Source: Carnobacterium pleistocenium FTR1
GTDB taxonomy: Bacteria; Bacillota; Bacilli; Lactobacillales; Carnobacteriaceae
Assembly: GCF_000744285.1 (NCBI RefSeq)
Contig: NZ_JQLQ01000002.1
Location: 1,984,001 to 2,048,000, forward strand
Direction of reading: 5' to 3'
DNA length: 64,000 nt
A program made the translations under genes and the position numbers. The notes below the pieces were generated by a model. The model worked only from the letters and a program-made list of their open reading frames with translations. It searched no databases and was not told the origin of the DNA. Shown piece after piece: positions 45,209 through 53,922 of the stretch (position 1 is the first letter of the stretch; each line of letters starts with the position of its first letter).

Positions 45209-46465
45209 TCACAGTATAAAATAGTATGATTGAAGTAAATAAGGCTCATTGTAGTTTACGGTTAAATTCCATAATACTTTTTTCAATGTTTTTAACGAGC
45301 CCACACCTTTTTCCACTTTATCTAATTGTTTAAAAAAAGTGAGTTTTTCTTTTTCTGTTGCTTTGTTTTTAAAATAACCATAAACGTGAGCAGCAGCATT
45401 CACCGACGTTCCTGTTGTCACTTCCATTGCCAATGCTTGATCTAGTAGACGATAAAAATCTAGTGCCGGAAAACTATTTTTATCTTTTAATAATTGACGT
45501 ACCGCATCATATAACTTTGGTGATCTTTCTAAAATACTATATTTATACAGACCCCATTCTTTTTCCAGTAATTTAATATGCTGATGCGGCGTTGTAGCAG
45601 TGATGCACTTTATAGCGGAAAGACTCTTATCTTTTACTTCTAACATAATATCCAAATCTTCTCTTGAAACTTGATGATAAAAATCCATAAAGGGATCAAG
45701 CGAAATTGTTCGCGTATGAGCTCCTACCCGACTCATAGCACTTTGTTGAGAATAGTGAATTTTTTGAGAACCATCCTCAGGCTTCCATGTTTTCCGGGTT
45801 AGTTCGATCCAATAAGCATCATCCTTTGAGACATCACTTGTATGGATAGCATTATGAAGATTATCATAAATAACAGGAGCTCCTGTCGCCAAGCTAATAG
45901 ATAATACGTCAGAAACGGTATAAGACCGATCATCATTCTCAATTACCAATCTTTTTTTTATTGCATCTGATAAATTTTGATAGCTACTAATAAAACGCTC
46001 TACAGCAAGTTCTTTTTCTTGGTAGACACCACCTACATGTAACACTATTTTATGTTCAGACCCGACTCCAAGGCTATCTAAAAACCGTGTATGGTAATTT
46101 AAATCTTCAACCGCTCTCGATACAACCTCTTCATCTGGCGAATTTAAAACTGTATACTGTCCAGGATGCATCGATACCCGTGTTCCACTAGATTTTATTT
46201 TTTGTCCAATTTGTTCAAATCGAGGTTTAAATAGTTCCCACCATGCCAATGTATTAACCGGACTTGAACCAAAAGGAATGATATCTGAACTAATACGAAA
46301 TAATTTAATCCCGTTTTTTATATTGTAATCTATAATATTTTCAAGTGACTGCAGGTTAAAAAGAATCAATTCATTTAGATTTTCTTCCGTTGCATTTATT
46401 TTCCGACAAGTTCTGAAACTTGTTTCTGGAATCCCTATTGTTAAACAAGCATAACCAATACTCAT
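45209..46465 (-). CDS. uvsE: UV damage endonuclease UvsE/UVDE
   Basis: A 418-residue TIM-barrel endonuclease that nicks DNA 5' to UV photoproducts, beginning an alternative excision pathway. Blocks include SIGYACLTIG at the start, FRISSDIIPFGSSPVN, RVSMHPGQYTVLNSPDEEV, VLHVGGVYQEKE, ENDDRSYTVSDVL and YDNLHNAIH, supplying the metal-binding His/Glu/Asp residues. ATG 46465 follows GAGGGGGAAAG. The C-terminal 120 residues extend beyond the core barrel, as in other Bacilli. The heliorhodopsin gene lies close downstream. Confidence 0.93.
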   Translation of the reverse strand: MSIGYACLTIGIPETSFRTCRKINATEENLNELILFNLQSLENIIDYNIKNGIKLFRISSDIIPFGSSPVNTLAWWELFKPRFEQIGQKIKSSGTRVSMHPGQYTVLNSPDEEVVSRAVEDLNYHTRFLDSLGVGSEHKIVLHVGGVYQEKELAVERFISSYQNLSDAIKKRLVIENDDRSYTVSDVLSISLATGAPVIYDNLHNAIHTSDVSKDDAYWIELTRKTWKPEDGSQKIHYSQQSAMSRVGAHTRTISLDPFMDFYHQVSREDLDIMLEVKDKSLSAIKCITATTPHQHIKLLEKEWGLYKYSILERSPKLYDAVRQLLKDKNSFPALDFYRLLDQALAMEVTTGTSVNAAAHVYGYFKNKATEKEKLTFFKQLDKVEKGVGSLKTLKKVLWNLTVNYNEPYLLQSYYFIL

Positions 46466-46575
46466 TTCTTTCCCCCTCACTTAACTTTATTCAGCTGTCT
46501 CATTATACAACTTTTTTTTAGTTAAATACAAAAAAAGCTTTAACGACTACCTAAAGACATAGCCGTCATCTAACA

Positions 46576-46621
46576 AAAAAATAGGTTTAAGGAAGCCTAT
46601 TGCTTTCCTTAAACCTATTTT
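46576..46621 (-). terminator. Terminator after the hemolysin III gene
   Basis: A 16-bp stem, AAATAGGTTTAAGGAA with its complement, begins at the stop codon; the minus-strand 3' side runs into ATTTTTTTG. Confidence 0.85.
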
Positions 46622-47269
46622 TTACCCATATAGTAAGATTGAAAAATAGATAAATCCAGTACCTGCTAAGACAAATAGGTGCCATAAGACATGCATATAC
46701 TTAACATTTCGCATACTATAAAAAATAGTTCCAATTGTAAATGAGAGCCCACCAGCTAATAATAAGGCAAATCCTCCAAAACCTAATCCGATAAACATGG
46801 GTTTGACAGCAAACATACTGAGCCATCCCATACCAATATATAAAAAAGTTGACATATTTTTAAATTTTTCAATCCAAAAACATTTGTAAATAATTCCGAA
46901 AATAGCAATTGCCCAAACGATTCCAAACAAGGTCCAGCCTATTCTTCCACCAATCGTAATCAGAGAAATAGGTGTATATGCTCCAGCAATTAAAAGAAAG
47001 ATACTACTATGATCAAAAATTTTGAAAATCCTTCTTGCACGTGTAAAAATCAGACTGTGGTAAAGCGTTGAACTTAAATAAAGTAAAAATTGTGAGAATC
47101 CATATATACAATAAGAAACTAATTCTAAAGTAGTTCCTGTATTTAAAGCTTTCATAATAAGCAATACCATTCCTACAATACTTAAAATAACGCCCACGCC
47201 ATGAGTAACGGCATTTAAAACTTCATTAGCCACTAAATATTTCTTTGTGTATACCATTTGTTCTTTCAT
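46622..47269 (-). CDS. Hemolysin III family protein (YqfA-like, PAQR)
   Basis: A 215-residue seven-helix protein of the HlyIII/PAQR superfamily. Characteristic residues: EVLNAVTHGVGVIL, SSTLYHS, FKIFDHSSIFLLIAGAYTP and the late HVLWHLFVLAGT, which together hold the Ser/His/Asp zinc-hydrolase set. Chromosomal HlyIII proteins are widespread and linked to membrane homeostasis; a haemolytic role is doubtful. AAGGAGG precedes the ATG. Confidence 0.93.
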   Translation of the reverse strand: MKEQMVYTKKYLVANEVLNAVTHGVGVILSIVGMVLLIMKALNTGTTLELVSYCIYGFSQFLLYLSSTLYHSLIFTRARRIFKIFDHSSIFLLIAGAYTPISLITIGGRIGWTLFGIVWAIAIFGIIYKCFWIEKFKNMSTFLYIGMGWLSMFAVKPMFIGLGFGGFALLLAGGLSFTIGTIFYSMRNVKYMHVLWHLFVLAGTGFIYFSILLYG

Positions 47270-47575
47270 CTCTATCTCCTCCTTGAAGAACTATGTAAAT
47301 GAGTAACATTACTGTAAAAGTCTTTGTCATTTATTTTCTTCTAATAGCAATAAATTGATTTTTTATTTAACATTATGATAACACAGTTTTTATTACCATT
47401 CAACCTAGTTATCAAAACTAGTTCAAAAAAAATTGTCTAAGAATACCTTCACTTGATAACAAATCATCTTAATAATGCTGTATCATTAGTATAATTTATA
47501 CCATAGCAGATATTCAAGGAATCCATTCTGTTATTCTATAAAATAGGCAGTTACTTTTCTACATCTGTAAATATG
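47270..47575. other. AT-rich gap without visible gene
   Basis: This 306-nt region upstream of the hemolysin III gene and downstream of the hydrolase gene holds no supported gene, no terminator with a clear T run and no recognised RNA. Confidence 0.5.
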
Positions 47576-48298
47576 CTAATAAAATTCGTCTCTATCTGAC
47601 AAAAAATCTTCAACAAGTTGATTGAATTCTTTATATTTTTCAACCATCAAAAAATGAGTTGCTTCTGGTATAATAACTAACTCACTAGTTCTGATCAAAT
47701 TATGTAATTCTTTAGTATGATTTTCTTCAATAACATCATTTCCACCTGCTACTACTAGTGTGGGTGTTTTAATAGTCATCAAATCAGCAGCTTCTAAATC
47801 TAATTGATGCCACATCAAATCAATAACCTGTTTCTTTTTTTCAGCTCTCAAAAAAAACCTACCCAAAATAGTCAATAAAGTATACTCTCTTTTCACTTCA
47901 CTTAATGATTCTTTTTTTAATCCATCTACTTTATAATTAGCACCGATAACAATAAGTTTATTCATCATTTCTGGATAATGACTACTAAAATAAAGTCCCA
48001 CATTTCCTCCATCACTAAAACCCATAATGGTTATTTTAGGTATGTTGAGGTAGCGTAGAACAATCAAAATATCTTGGGCGATTATTTTGAACGTTAATAG
48101 TTTTCCTCCATGATCTGAGTTTCCATGTCCTCTTGTATCTAATGCAATCACTTGAAATTTTTTGCTGAAATAGGACAGCTGTTTTTCAAATATTTGATGG
48201 TCTTCTCCATTCCCATGTAGCAATAACAACGGTTCACCAGCCCCTAAAACTCTACAATAGAGGTTCCCATCTTCTGTTCGAATATACATTGCTCTCAT
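47576..48298 (-). CDS. Alpha/beta hydrolase
   Basis: A 240-residue hydrolase with nucleophile elbow GFSDGGN (Ser at about 98), oxyanion loop LLLHGNGEDH, acid in VVAGGNDVIEE and His in PEATHFLMVEK. The substrate is unknown; the fold suggests a small ester or acyl hydrolase. AGGTGG lies seven bases before ATG 48298. It lies downstream of the shp-hypothetical pair but a terminator intervenes. Confidence 0.9.
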   Translation of the reverse strand: MRAMYIRTEDGNLYCRVLGAGEPLLLLHGNGEDHQIFEKQLSYFSKKFQVIALDTRGHGNSDHGGKLLTFKIIAQDILIVLRYLNIPKITIMGFSDGGNVGLYFSSHYPEMMNKLIVIGANYKVDGLKKESLSEVKREYTLLTILGRFFLRAEKKKQVIDLMWHQLDLEAADLMTIKTPTLVVAGGNDVIEENHTKELHNLIRTSELVIIPEATHFLMVEKYKEFNQLVEDFLSDRDEFY

Positions 48299-48385
48299 TT
48301 AATGACCACCTTTAATAATTTTATCTATAAGAAAACAACATATTTGTATTTTACATGAGTATATCAAATTTTTTATTAAATAGTT

Positions 48386-48414
48386 AAAAAAGCGTCAATT
48401 TCGTATCAACGCTT
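48386..48414 (-). terminator. Terminator after the hypothetical gene at 48.5 kb
   Basis: AAGCGTTGA pairs with TTGACGCTT (two G-U pairs), followed by TTTTAAC on the minus strand. Confidence 0.75.
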
Positions 48415-48442
48415 GAAAGGACCTTTATTTAGTTTTGAGTGT

Positions 48443-48709
48443 TTACATGTTTAAGTTAAGACAGATCGTATTCAAAACGATGGTCTTCTCACCTTCTAGT
48501 TTTACAAATAATAATTTTGTGGTTTTCATTTCGTTTAAATCTCTTAGCGTTAATTTATATTTTCTAAGCACCCCATCAAAAGGGCAATCAAGAATTCCAT
48601 CAGCATTTTCAATCAGGTCATCTTCATCTACAAGTAATGTATTGAAAATATTTTCACCCTCAAGAATGTAAGCATAGTTATTTTTTGATTCTATTACATT
48701 CGTTTCCAT
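48443..48709 (-). CDS. Hypothetical protein downstream of the predicted pheromone gene
   Basis: An 88-residue acidic, apparently cytosolic protein beginning METNVIESKNNYAYILEG, with VDEDDLIENADGILDCPFDGVLRKYKL in the middle. No signal peptide, helix or recognised domain. A very strong AAGGAGGAG site indicates efficient translation. It lies 141 nt after the predicted shp gene with no terminator between and ends at its own terminator, so it is the best candidate target of the Rgg regulator at 49.0 kb. Confidence 0.7.
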   Translation of the reverse strand: METNVIESKNNYAYILEGENIFNTLLVDEDDLIENADGILDCPFDGVLRKYKLTLRDLNEMKTTKLLFVKLEGEKTIVLNTICLNLNM

Positions 48710-48850
48710 ACTGCTCCTCCTTCACTCAAAACAAGAGCATCTTTATTATGATCCAAGAAAGAATAAGGGTCAGCTACTAAATTAACAGGCTCTTACTCTT
48801 TTATTAAAATGGTTAAGGGTTGAGGCAAAGAAGGACTAGATCAAAATTTT

Positions 48851-48919
48851 TTAGCCCCCACCGCCAACGAACCAGATTACTGGTAAAAATGTTACTAATT
48901 TTTTCAACATCCCTTTCAT
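48851..48919 (-). CDS. Predicted SHP-type pheromone precursor
   Basis: A 22-residue peptide: basic head MKGMLKKLVTF, hydrophobic body LPVIWFV, then GGGG. This is the architecture of short hydrophobic peptides of streptococcal Rgg systems, whose mature forms come from the hydrophobic C-terminus and end in GG. AGGAGGG lies five bases before the ATG, and an extended -10 (TGCTATAAT, 48944-48952) lies 25 nt above the ATG. It is divergent from an Rgg-family gene 99 nt away. It is too short for usual gene calling. Confidence 0.72.
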   Translation of the reverse strand: MKGMLKKLVTFLPVIWFVGGGG

Positions 48920-48943
48920 GTAATCCCTCCTCACTTTGACTTC

Positions 48944-48952
48944 ATTATAGCA
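48944..48952 (-). promoter_or_regulatory. Extended -10 promoter of the predicted shp gene
   Basis: TGCTATAAT on the minus strand. At 17-nt spacing the -35 position reads ATAAGA, far from consensus, as expected for an activator-dependent promoter. Confidence 0.6.
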
Positions 48953-48968
48953 AATGATTTATACTATC

Positions 48969-48987
48969 TTATATAATGTTCATATAA
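48969..48987. promoter_or_regulatory. Candidate Rgg operator
   Basis: Inverted repeat TTATAT-N7-ATATAA. It spans roughly -32 to -50 of the shp promoter and overlaps the likely -10 boxes of rgg (TATAAT at 48972-48977 or 48983-48988), a geometry allowing activation of shp and autorepression of rgg. Confidence 0.5.
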
Positions 48988-49017
48988 TCACATTTTTTTT
49001 TGAAAGAAGGTCTCTAA

Positions 49018-49905
49018 ATGACACAAATCTGTCAAAAATTTGGTGAAGATTTTAAAAAAATAAGAGAAAATAAAAATTACACGCAACAATATGTCGCAAA
49101 TGGTGCCATGGCACGCTCAACTTATACCAAGTTTGAAACGGGCAGTATTGTTCCAACTATCACTAAATATTTTGAAGTTTTAAATAACTTAGATATGAGT
49201 CATGAAGAATTCAATTATATTCATAACCATTATCATTTAGAAGGAAAAGGTGCAATACTCTATCAATTCAGGGCTATTGCTGTAAATAGTGATTTAAACA
49301 ACCTTATCAACGTAAAAGAAACGACGATGGCCTATTTAGATGAACATAAAGATAATGTTGTACAAGATATCTTTAATATTTGTAATGCTCTTATCATACT
49401 TTCAAAAACCAATGACTTAACACAAGCTGCACCTTTTGCTGCAAAAGTTTGGCATCGAATTGCTCAGCTAGATAAGTGGTATTTAACAGAATTGCATTTG
49501 TTGAACAATATCCTCTTCTTCTTTGATTTTGATACTTCTCTTCTCATCTCGAAACGTGCTTTAGTAGAATTAGAAAATTATAATCATTTTCATGAGGCGA
49601 CAGAATTAAAGTTAGCATATACTATGAATTTAATTTACTTGCTAATGGAAAATAGAAATTATAACCAGGCTCTTGAAAGAGCCGATTCTTTGATAATATT
49701 AAGTAAAAAAAACGGAAAGTACCGCATGCTTGGTGTACTGTATGTACGAAAGGGCATTATTTTAGCTAAATTGAATAAAGCCGATTCAAAAATATGGATT
49801 CAAAAAGGATTTAATTTATTGGAAGCTCTTGAAGATTTTTCATTAAAAGAAGAGCTCAAAAAAGAAATTCTTTATTATCTAAACCATTCTTTAAAAAAGG
49901 AATGA
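49018..49905 (+). CDS. Rgg/GadR/MutR-family transcriptional regulator
   Basis: A 295-residue regulator. An N-terminal XRE-type HTH (about 6-65: FKKIRENKNYTQQYVANGAMARSTYTKFETG) precedes a C-terminal all-helical repeat domain (about 110-290) of the Rgg type, which binds peptide pheromones imported by Opp. Length and architecture match Rgg proteins. GAAAGAAGG precedes the ATG. The divergent 22-codon gene supplies the probable ligand. A glycosyltransferase-type Rgg without peptide is the alternative. Confidence 0.88.
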   Translation: MTQICQKFGEDFKKIRENKNYTQQYVANGAMARSTYTKFETGSIVPTITKYFEVLNNLDMSHEEFNYIHNHYHLEGKGAILYQFRAIAVNSDLNNLINVKETTMAYLDEHKDNVVQDIFNICNALIILSKTNDLTQAAPFAAKVWHRIAQLDKWYLTELHLLNNILFFFDFDTSLLISKRALVELENYNHFHEATELKLAYTMNLIYLLMENRNYNQALERADSLIILSKKNGKYRMLGVLYVRKGIILAKLNKADSKIWIQKGFNLLEALEDFSLKEELKKEILYYLNHSLKKE

Positions 49906-49937
49906 TAACGAACAAAAGATTTTAAAGTCTGATCATA

Positions 49938-49990
49938 AAAAAATAAAAGTAGGATTGGAACCAATGCCCCAATCCTACTTTTATTTTTTA
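49938..49990. terminator. Bidirectional terminator between rgg and trxA
   Basis: AAAAATAAAAGTAGGATTGG pairs with its complement across a loop of about 10 nt, with A and T runs either side. Confidence 0.92.
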
Positions 49991-49993
49991 TGG

Positions 49994-50305
49994 TTATTTG
50001 TATTTTGCAATAACTTCTTCGATTTGTTCTTTATTATGGTAACCAATTAATTTTTCAACAACTTCTCCATCTTTTTTAACTAACAAAGTAGGAATACTCA
50101 TAATCCCAAAAGAGCTTGGTACTTCAGGATTAGCATCAACATCCATTTTTACGATTTTTATTGTATCACCAATTTCTTCATCTAATTCTTCTAATACTGG
50201 TGATTGCATACGACAAGGGCCACACCATGTTGCCCAAAAATCTGTGATAGATAAACCATCTTTAGTTTCTAATTCAAAATTTGCATCAGTTACTGCTTGT
50301 ACCAT
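49994..50305 (-). CDS. trxA: Thioredoxin
   Basis: A 103-residue disulfide reductase with active site WCGPCR at about 28-33 and cis-Pro in SIPTLLVKKDGE. Full length. It follows mutS2 by about 100 nt, the usual mutS2-trxA order, and has AGGAGG before the ATG. Confidence 0.96.
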   Translation of the reverse strand: MVQAVTDANFELETKDGLSITDFWATWCGPCRMQSPVLEELDEEIGDTIKIVKMDVDANPEVPSSFGIMSIPTLLVKKDGEVVEKLIGYHNKEQIEEVIAKYK

Positions 50306-50403
50306 TATTATTCCTCCTAAATACTGTTTTTATAACTTATTAATAGTAAGTTATATTATAAATTTATTATATCAAAAATTCCTTTTAAAATCTACCTAAA
50401 TGC

Positions 50404-52770
50404 CTAAGATTTAAATTCTACGATTGTTGCACCATTTCCCCCTTGATTAGGTGGGGCATAATGGAATTCTTTTATTGAAGGATGTCTCTTCAAAGCATCT
50501 GTCACTCCTTGCCTGATAGCTCCAGTTCCTTTTCCATGTACAATCGTAACTTGCGGATAATTAGCTAAGAGAGCTGAATCTAAATAACGGTCTAATTCTG
50601 CTAAAGCATTTTCGTACCTTTCACCTCTTAGATCTAGTTGAGGCGAAACATGACTGCTTGATTCTGAACGTACTGATGTAATCATTTTACGATTCGGTTC
50701 TTTTTCAGGCTCAGTCAACGTTAAATCACTTTCTTTAAGTTTCATTTTCAGCATACCCATCTGAACGACCCAATGATTTTTATCTACATGTTCCATTAAA
50801 GTTCCTTTTTGTCCAAATGATTGAACCATGACATCATCGCCAATTTTCATGACTTGTTTTGCTTTGGCTTTTTTCAATATCTTATTCTTAGCTAAAGCTT
50901 CTTCTTGTCTTAATCCAGATAATTGCATTTTAGCGTCAATCAATTCATGTTCTTTAACACTTTCGTACTGACCTGAAATTTGTTTTTTACGTAGATCTTT
51001 AATAATTTGATTAGCTGTCTCTTCTGTCTCTTCTACAAGACTATTGGCTTTTTCACGAGCTTTCTTCATTAACTCTTCACGTTCTGTGTAAAACTGCTGC
51101 ACAGCAGTCTGTAAATCAACATATAGTTGCTCAGCTTCATCTACATAATAGCGTACTTCAAGATATTCGGTTTCTGCCATTTTACGTCTATTCTCTAAAT
51201 CGGTGATCATTTCATTTAAATTTTGACTTTCTCCATCAATCAATTGACGTGCTGAATCAATAACCTCTTCACCGAGTCCTAACCGCTTAGAAATTTCAAA
51301 AGCATTACTGCGACCTGGAACACCAATTAACAATCGATAAGTTGGACTTAATGTATCTACATCGAATTCCATACTGGCATTGATCGTTTGTGGACGATTG
51401 TAGCCATACGCTTTCAGTTCAGGGTAATGCGATGTTACCATAACGTAACTACCAACAGTACCTACCTTATCAAGAATAGCAATAGCAAGAGCTGCACCTT
51501 CTTGAGGATCTGTTCCTGCTCCTAACTCGTCAAAAATGATCAAACTTTTATTGTCCATCCGGTCTAGAATAGAAACAATATTTGTCATATGTGAAGAAAA
51601 AGTACTCAAACTCTGTTCAATCGATTGTTCATCCCCAATATCCGCAAATATCTCAGTAAATAAACCGATTTGACTATCTGGAGCAACCGGTATTTGTAAG
51701 CCTGATTGTCCCATCAATTGCAATAATCCCAATGTTTTTAAGATGATGGTCTTTCCACCAGTATTTGGACCTGTAATAATAACTGCTTGATTTTCTCCGC
51801 CAATTAAAATGTCATTTGCCACAACTGTTTCCGGATCCAGTAAAGGATGGCGAGCATTCAGTAACTTCACTTCATTTTTATCATGAATGATTGGACGATT
51901 AGCTCCAATATTTTTTGCATAGCTTGCTTTTGCACCAATAAAATCTAATTTTCCTAAAAGAAACATATTATTTAAAATGTCTTTACTGTAAGGAGCAATT
52001 TCGTTTGAAATCTCGGCTAAGATACGATCAATTTCAAGGCGCTCTTCAATTTGAAGCTGACGTAAGCGATTATTTAACTCCACTACACTTTGTGGCTCTA
52101 CAAACAAGGTTTGACCTGTCGAACTTTGATCATGGATCACACCTCCAAAATGACTACGGTATTCTTGTTTTACTGGAATAACGTAACGATCATTACGAAT
52201 TGTAATGATTGTATCACTTAAATACTGTGCACTTTTCCCGCGAATGATGCCATCTAGTTTCTCACGAACATTATTTTCTCCTCGCTTGATACCTGTGCGA
52301 ATCCCTTTCAAAGCAGGACTTGCATCATTCATAACACGACCGTCTTCATCAACTGTTTCACGAATCAATTGATTCAAAGTAGGAGTTGTGATGAAATTTT
52401 CAGCTAAATCATATAAACGATTCATTTCAATACCAGTTTCTTTTAAATTTTCAAAAAAACGATTTATTTCAGAAGTTGTGCGTAAAATTTTTCCGATTTG
52501 TGCAATTTCTAATCCATTTAAACTGGCACCAATGTCCAAACGCTTTAAATGAGGACGAACATTTTGTAATTTTGGAATCGGCATTCTACCCCGTAATTTC
52601 AAAATCTTTGTTCCATCTTCTGTCTCATCTTGCCATATTTCTACTTCTTCTTTATTAATGGAGGGAGATAAAGTTAAAACTTGTTCTTTCCCCAAATCAG
52701 AGGCAGCAAGATTTGCAACACTTTGTATAATTTTATTGAATTCTAGTGTTTGAAGGATCTTCTTATTCAT
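50404..52770 (-). CDS. mutS2: Endonuclease MutS2 / ribosome-collision factor
   Basis: A 788-residue protein with the MutS2 plan: core/lever domain (1-290), ATPase with Walker A ITGPNTGGKT (about 332-341) and Walker B SLIIFDELGAGTDPQEGAAL, coiled coil (510-640), KOW-like segment and C-terminal Smr domain with LDLRGER and IVHGKGTGAIRQGV. In Bacillus it splits collided ribosomes and feeds quality control; a suppressor-of-recombination role is also reported. Preceded by cvpA. Confidence 0.96.
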   Translation of the reverse strand: MNKKILQTLEFNKIIQSVANLAASDLGKEQVLTLSPSINKEEVEIWQDETEDGTKILKLRGRMPIPKLQNVRPHLKRLDIGASLNGLEIAQIGKILRTTSEINRFFENLKETGIEMNRLYDLAENFITTPTLNQLIRETVDEDGRVMNDASPALKGIRTGIKRGENNVREKLDGIIRGKSAQYLSDTIITIRNDRYVIPVKQEYRSHFGGVIHDQSSTGQTLFVEPQSVVELNNRLRQLQIEERLEIDRILAEISNEIAPYSKDILNNMFLLGKLDFIGAKASYAKNIGANRPIIHDKNEVKLLNARHPLLDPETVVANDILIGGENQAVIITGPNTGGKTIILKTLGLLQLMGQSGLQIPVAPDSQIGLFTEIFADIGDEQSIEQSLSTFSSHMTNIVSILDRMDNKSLIIFDELGAGTDPQEGAALAIAILDKVGTVGSYVMVTSHYPELKAYGYNRPQTINASMEFDVDTLSPTYRLLIGVPGRSNAFEISKRLGLGEEVIDSARQLIDGESQNLNEMITDLENRRKMAETEYLEVRYYVDEAEQLYVDLQTAVQQFYTEREELMKKAREKANSLVEETEETANQIIKDLRKKQISGQYESVKEHELIDAKMQLSGLRQEEALAKNKILKKAKAKQVMKIGDDVMVQSFGQKGTLMEHVDKNHWVVQMGMLKMKLKESDLTLTEPEKEPNRKMITSVRSESSSHVSPQLDLRGERYENALAELDRYLDSALLANYPQVTIVHGKGTGAIRQGVTDALKRHPSIKEFHYAPPNQGGNGATIVEFKS

Positions 52771-52841
52771 TTATTTCACCTCTTGCTTAATTTTTGTTAA
52801 TTGATCCATTTTTTTCGGACTAATTTTTATTGAATACTAAG

Positions 52842-52876
52842 AAATCGTCTCCCTAATTTAAGAGAAACGATTTTTT
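52842..52876. terminator. Hairpin after cvpA
   Basis: AAATCGTCTC and GAGAAACGATTT can pair, with T-rich flanks on both strands; it lies between cvpA and mutS2. Confidence 0.65.
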
Positions 52877-52894
52877 AATCTATTTATCTGACTA

Positions 52895-53455
52895 TCAGTT
52901 TAACGATGTTGCTATCCACCAGTCATACAATTGCGCTGATATGATCGGCGTATCTTCTATGATTTTACGTGCCAACCAACTATTACTAAATGCCTCTTGG
53001 ACTGCATCCACTGGAAGCATTGTTAATAAAAGTAAAATTAAAAATACCGCAACATAAGAAACCATAAAATTCAATAATGCTCCACCTAAAGCATTTAACT
53101 GCTTTATTACAGGAATAACTGTTACAACATTTAATAACCCGCCAATAAATCGGGTAATCAGCCATCCAATAAATAAGATAATCATAAATGCAACACCATT
53201 ATAAAAAGCGCCATCTAAGTTAAACGCTAGTGCTTGATCATAAAAAACGAATTGGCTGCTTTCAGACGCTGAAGGATAAGGAACGATCAATTCTAAATTA
53301 GATCCTAGCATTTGATAATAATTACTTGCCACTAGATATGAAACAAAGTAACCTACCGTCAAAACGAATTGAAGAATCAAACCTCTTCTAGCTCCACCGT
53401 AAGCTCCAATGGCCAAAATAATTACTATAAGGACTGTCATTAACATACTTATCAC
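52895..53455 (-). CDS. CvpA-family membrane protein
   Basis: A 186-residue protein with four predicted helices and the family start AYGGARRGLILQFVLTVGYFVSYLVA, plus FIGGLLNVVTVIPVIKQLNALGGALLNF. CvpA was named for colicin V production in E. coli; in Firmicutes it sits between zapA and mutS2 as here, role unclear. The start overlaps the zapA end region; AAGGTGAT precedes the ATG. Confidence 0.9.
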   Translation of the reverse strand: MISMLMTVLIVIILAIGAYGGARRGLILQFVLTVGYFVSYLVASNYYQMLGSNLELIVPYPSASESSQFVFYDQALAFNLDGAFYNGVAFMIILFIGWLITRFIGGLLNVVTVIPVIKQLNALGGALLNFMVSYVAVFLILLLLTMLPVDAVQEAFSNSWLARKIIEDTPIISAQLYDWWIATSLN

Positions 53456-53457
53456 CT

Positions 53458-53766
53458 TTATTCAGGAACTTGCTCTTCACTTAATCTTATTTCCTGATCT
53501 TTCTCTAATTTCTTTTCTAACTCTTCTATCTGCTTTTGCAAAGTCGTTAATTTTATTTTCATTTCAATTTGATCCGATATAGCATTAACCGCTACTAAAA
53601 CAGCTCTACGTTCGGGGTCTAGGCCTTTTGATAATGATTCAATCTGTTGCATTTGCTCATCTACCATTTTAGACACTGATCGCATATGCTCCTCGGGTCT
53701 AGCTCCTATAATCGTGTAGGGTCTTCCTGCTATTGTAGTTTTATACCGAATTTTCCCTTTTGACAT
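53458..53766 (-). CDS. zapA: Cell division protein ZapA
   Basis: A 102-residue FtsZ-ring stabiliser. The N-terminal strand-rich part has TIAGRPYTIIGARPEEHMRSVSKMVDEQM, then a C-terminal coiled coil (about 60-95). TAGGAGGGG precedes the ATG. It is first in zapA-cvpA-mutS2-trxA and divergent from rnhC, a conserved Bacilli arrangement. Confidence 0.93.
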   Translation of the reverse strand: MSKGKIRYKTTIAGRPYTIIGARPEEHMRSVSKMVDEQMQQIESLSKGLDPERRAVLVAVNAISDQIEMKIKLTTLQKQIEELEKKLEKDQEIRLSEEQVPE

Positions 53767-53922
53767 GGCCGCCCCTCCTAAAAATTACATTTCCTATATT
53801 TTACCATGAATCATCTACTAGTTGCACTTTTTTTCATTTCATTTTAATAACACACCTATAATATTTCAAATTATATGGTAAACTATTAGTTGGTTCATCA
53901 ATAATAAGAAATGAGTGACAAA

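Noticed and set aside
46622-47269. Hemolysin III as a virulence toxin
   Set aside because: The PAQR-type family is ubiquitous in harmless bacteria; membrane homeostasis is the safer reading.
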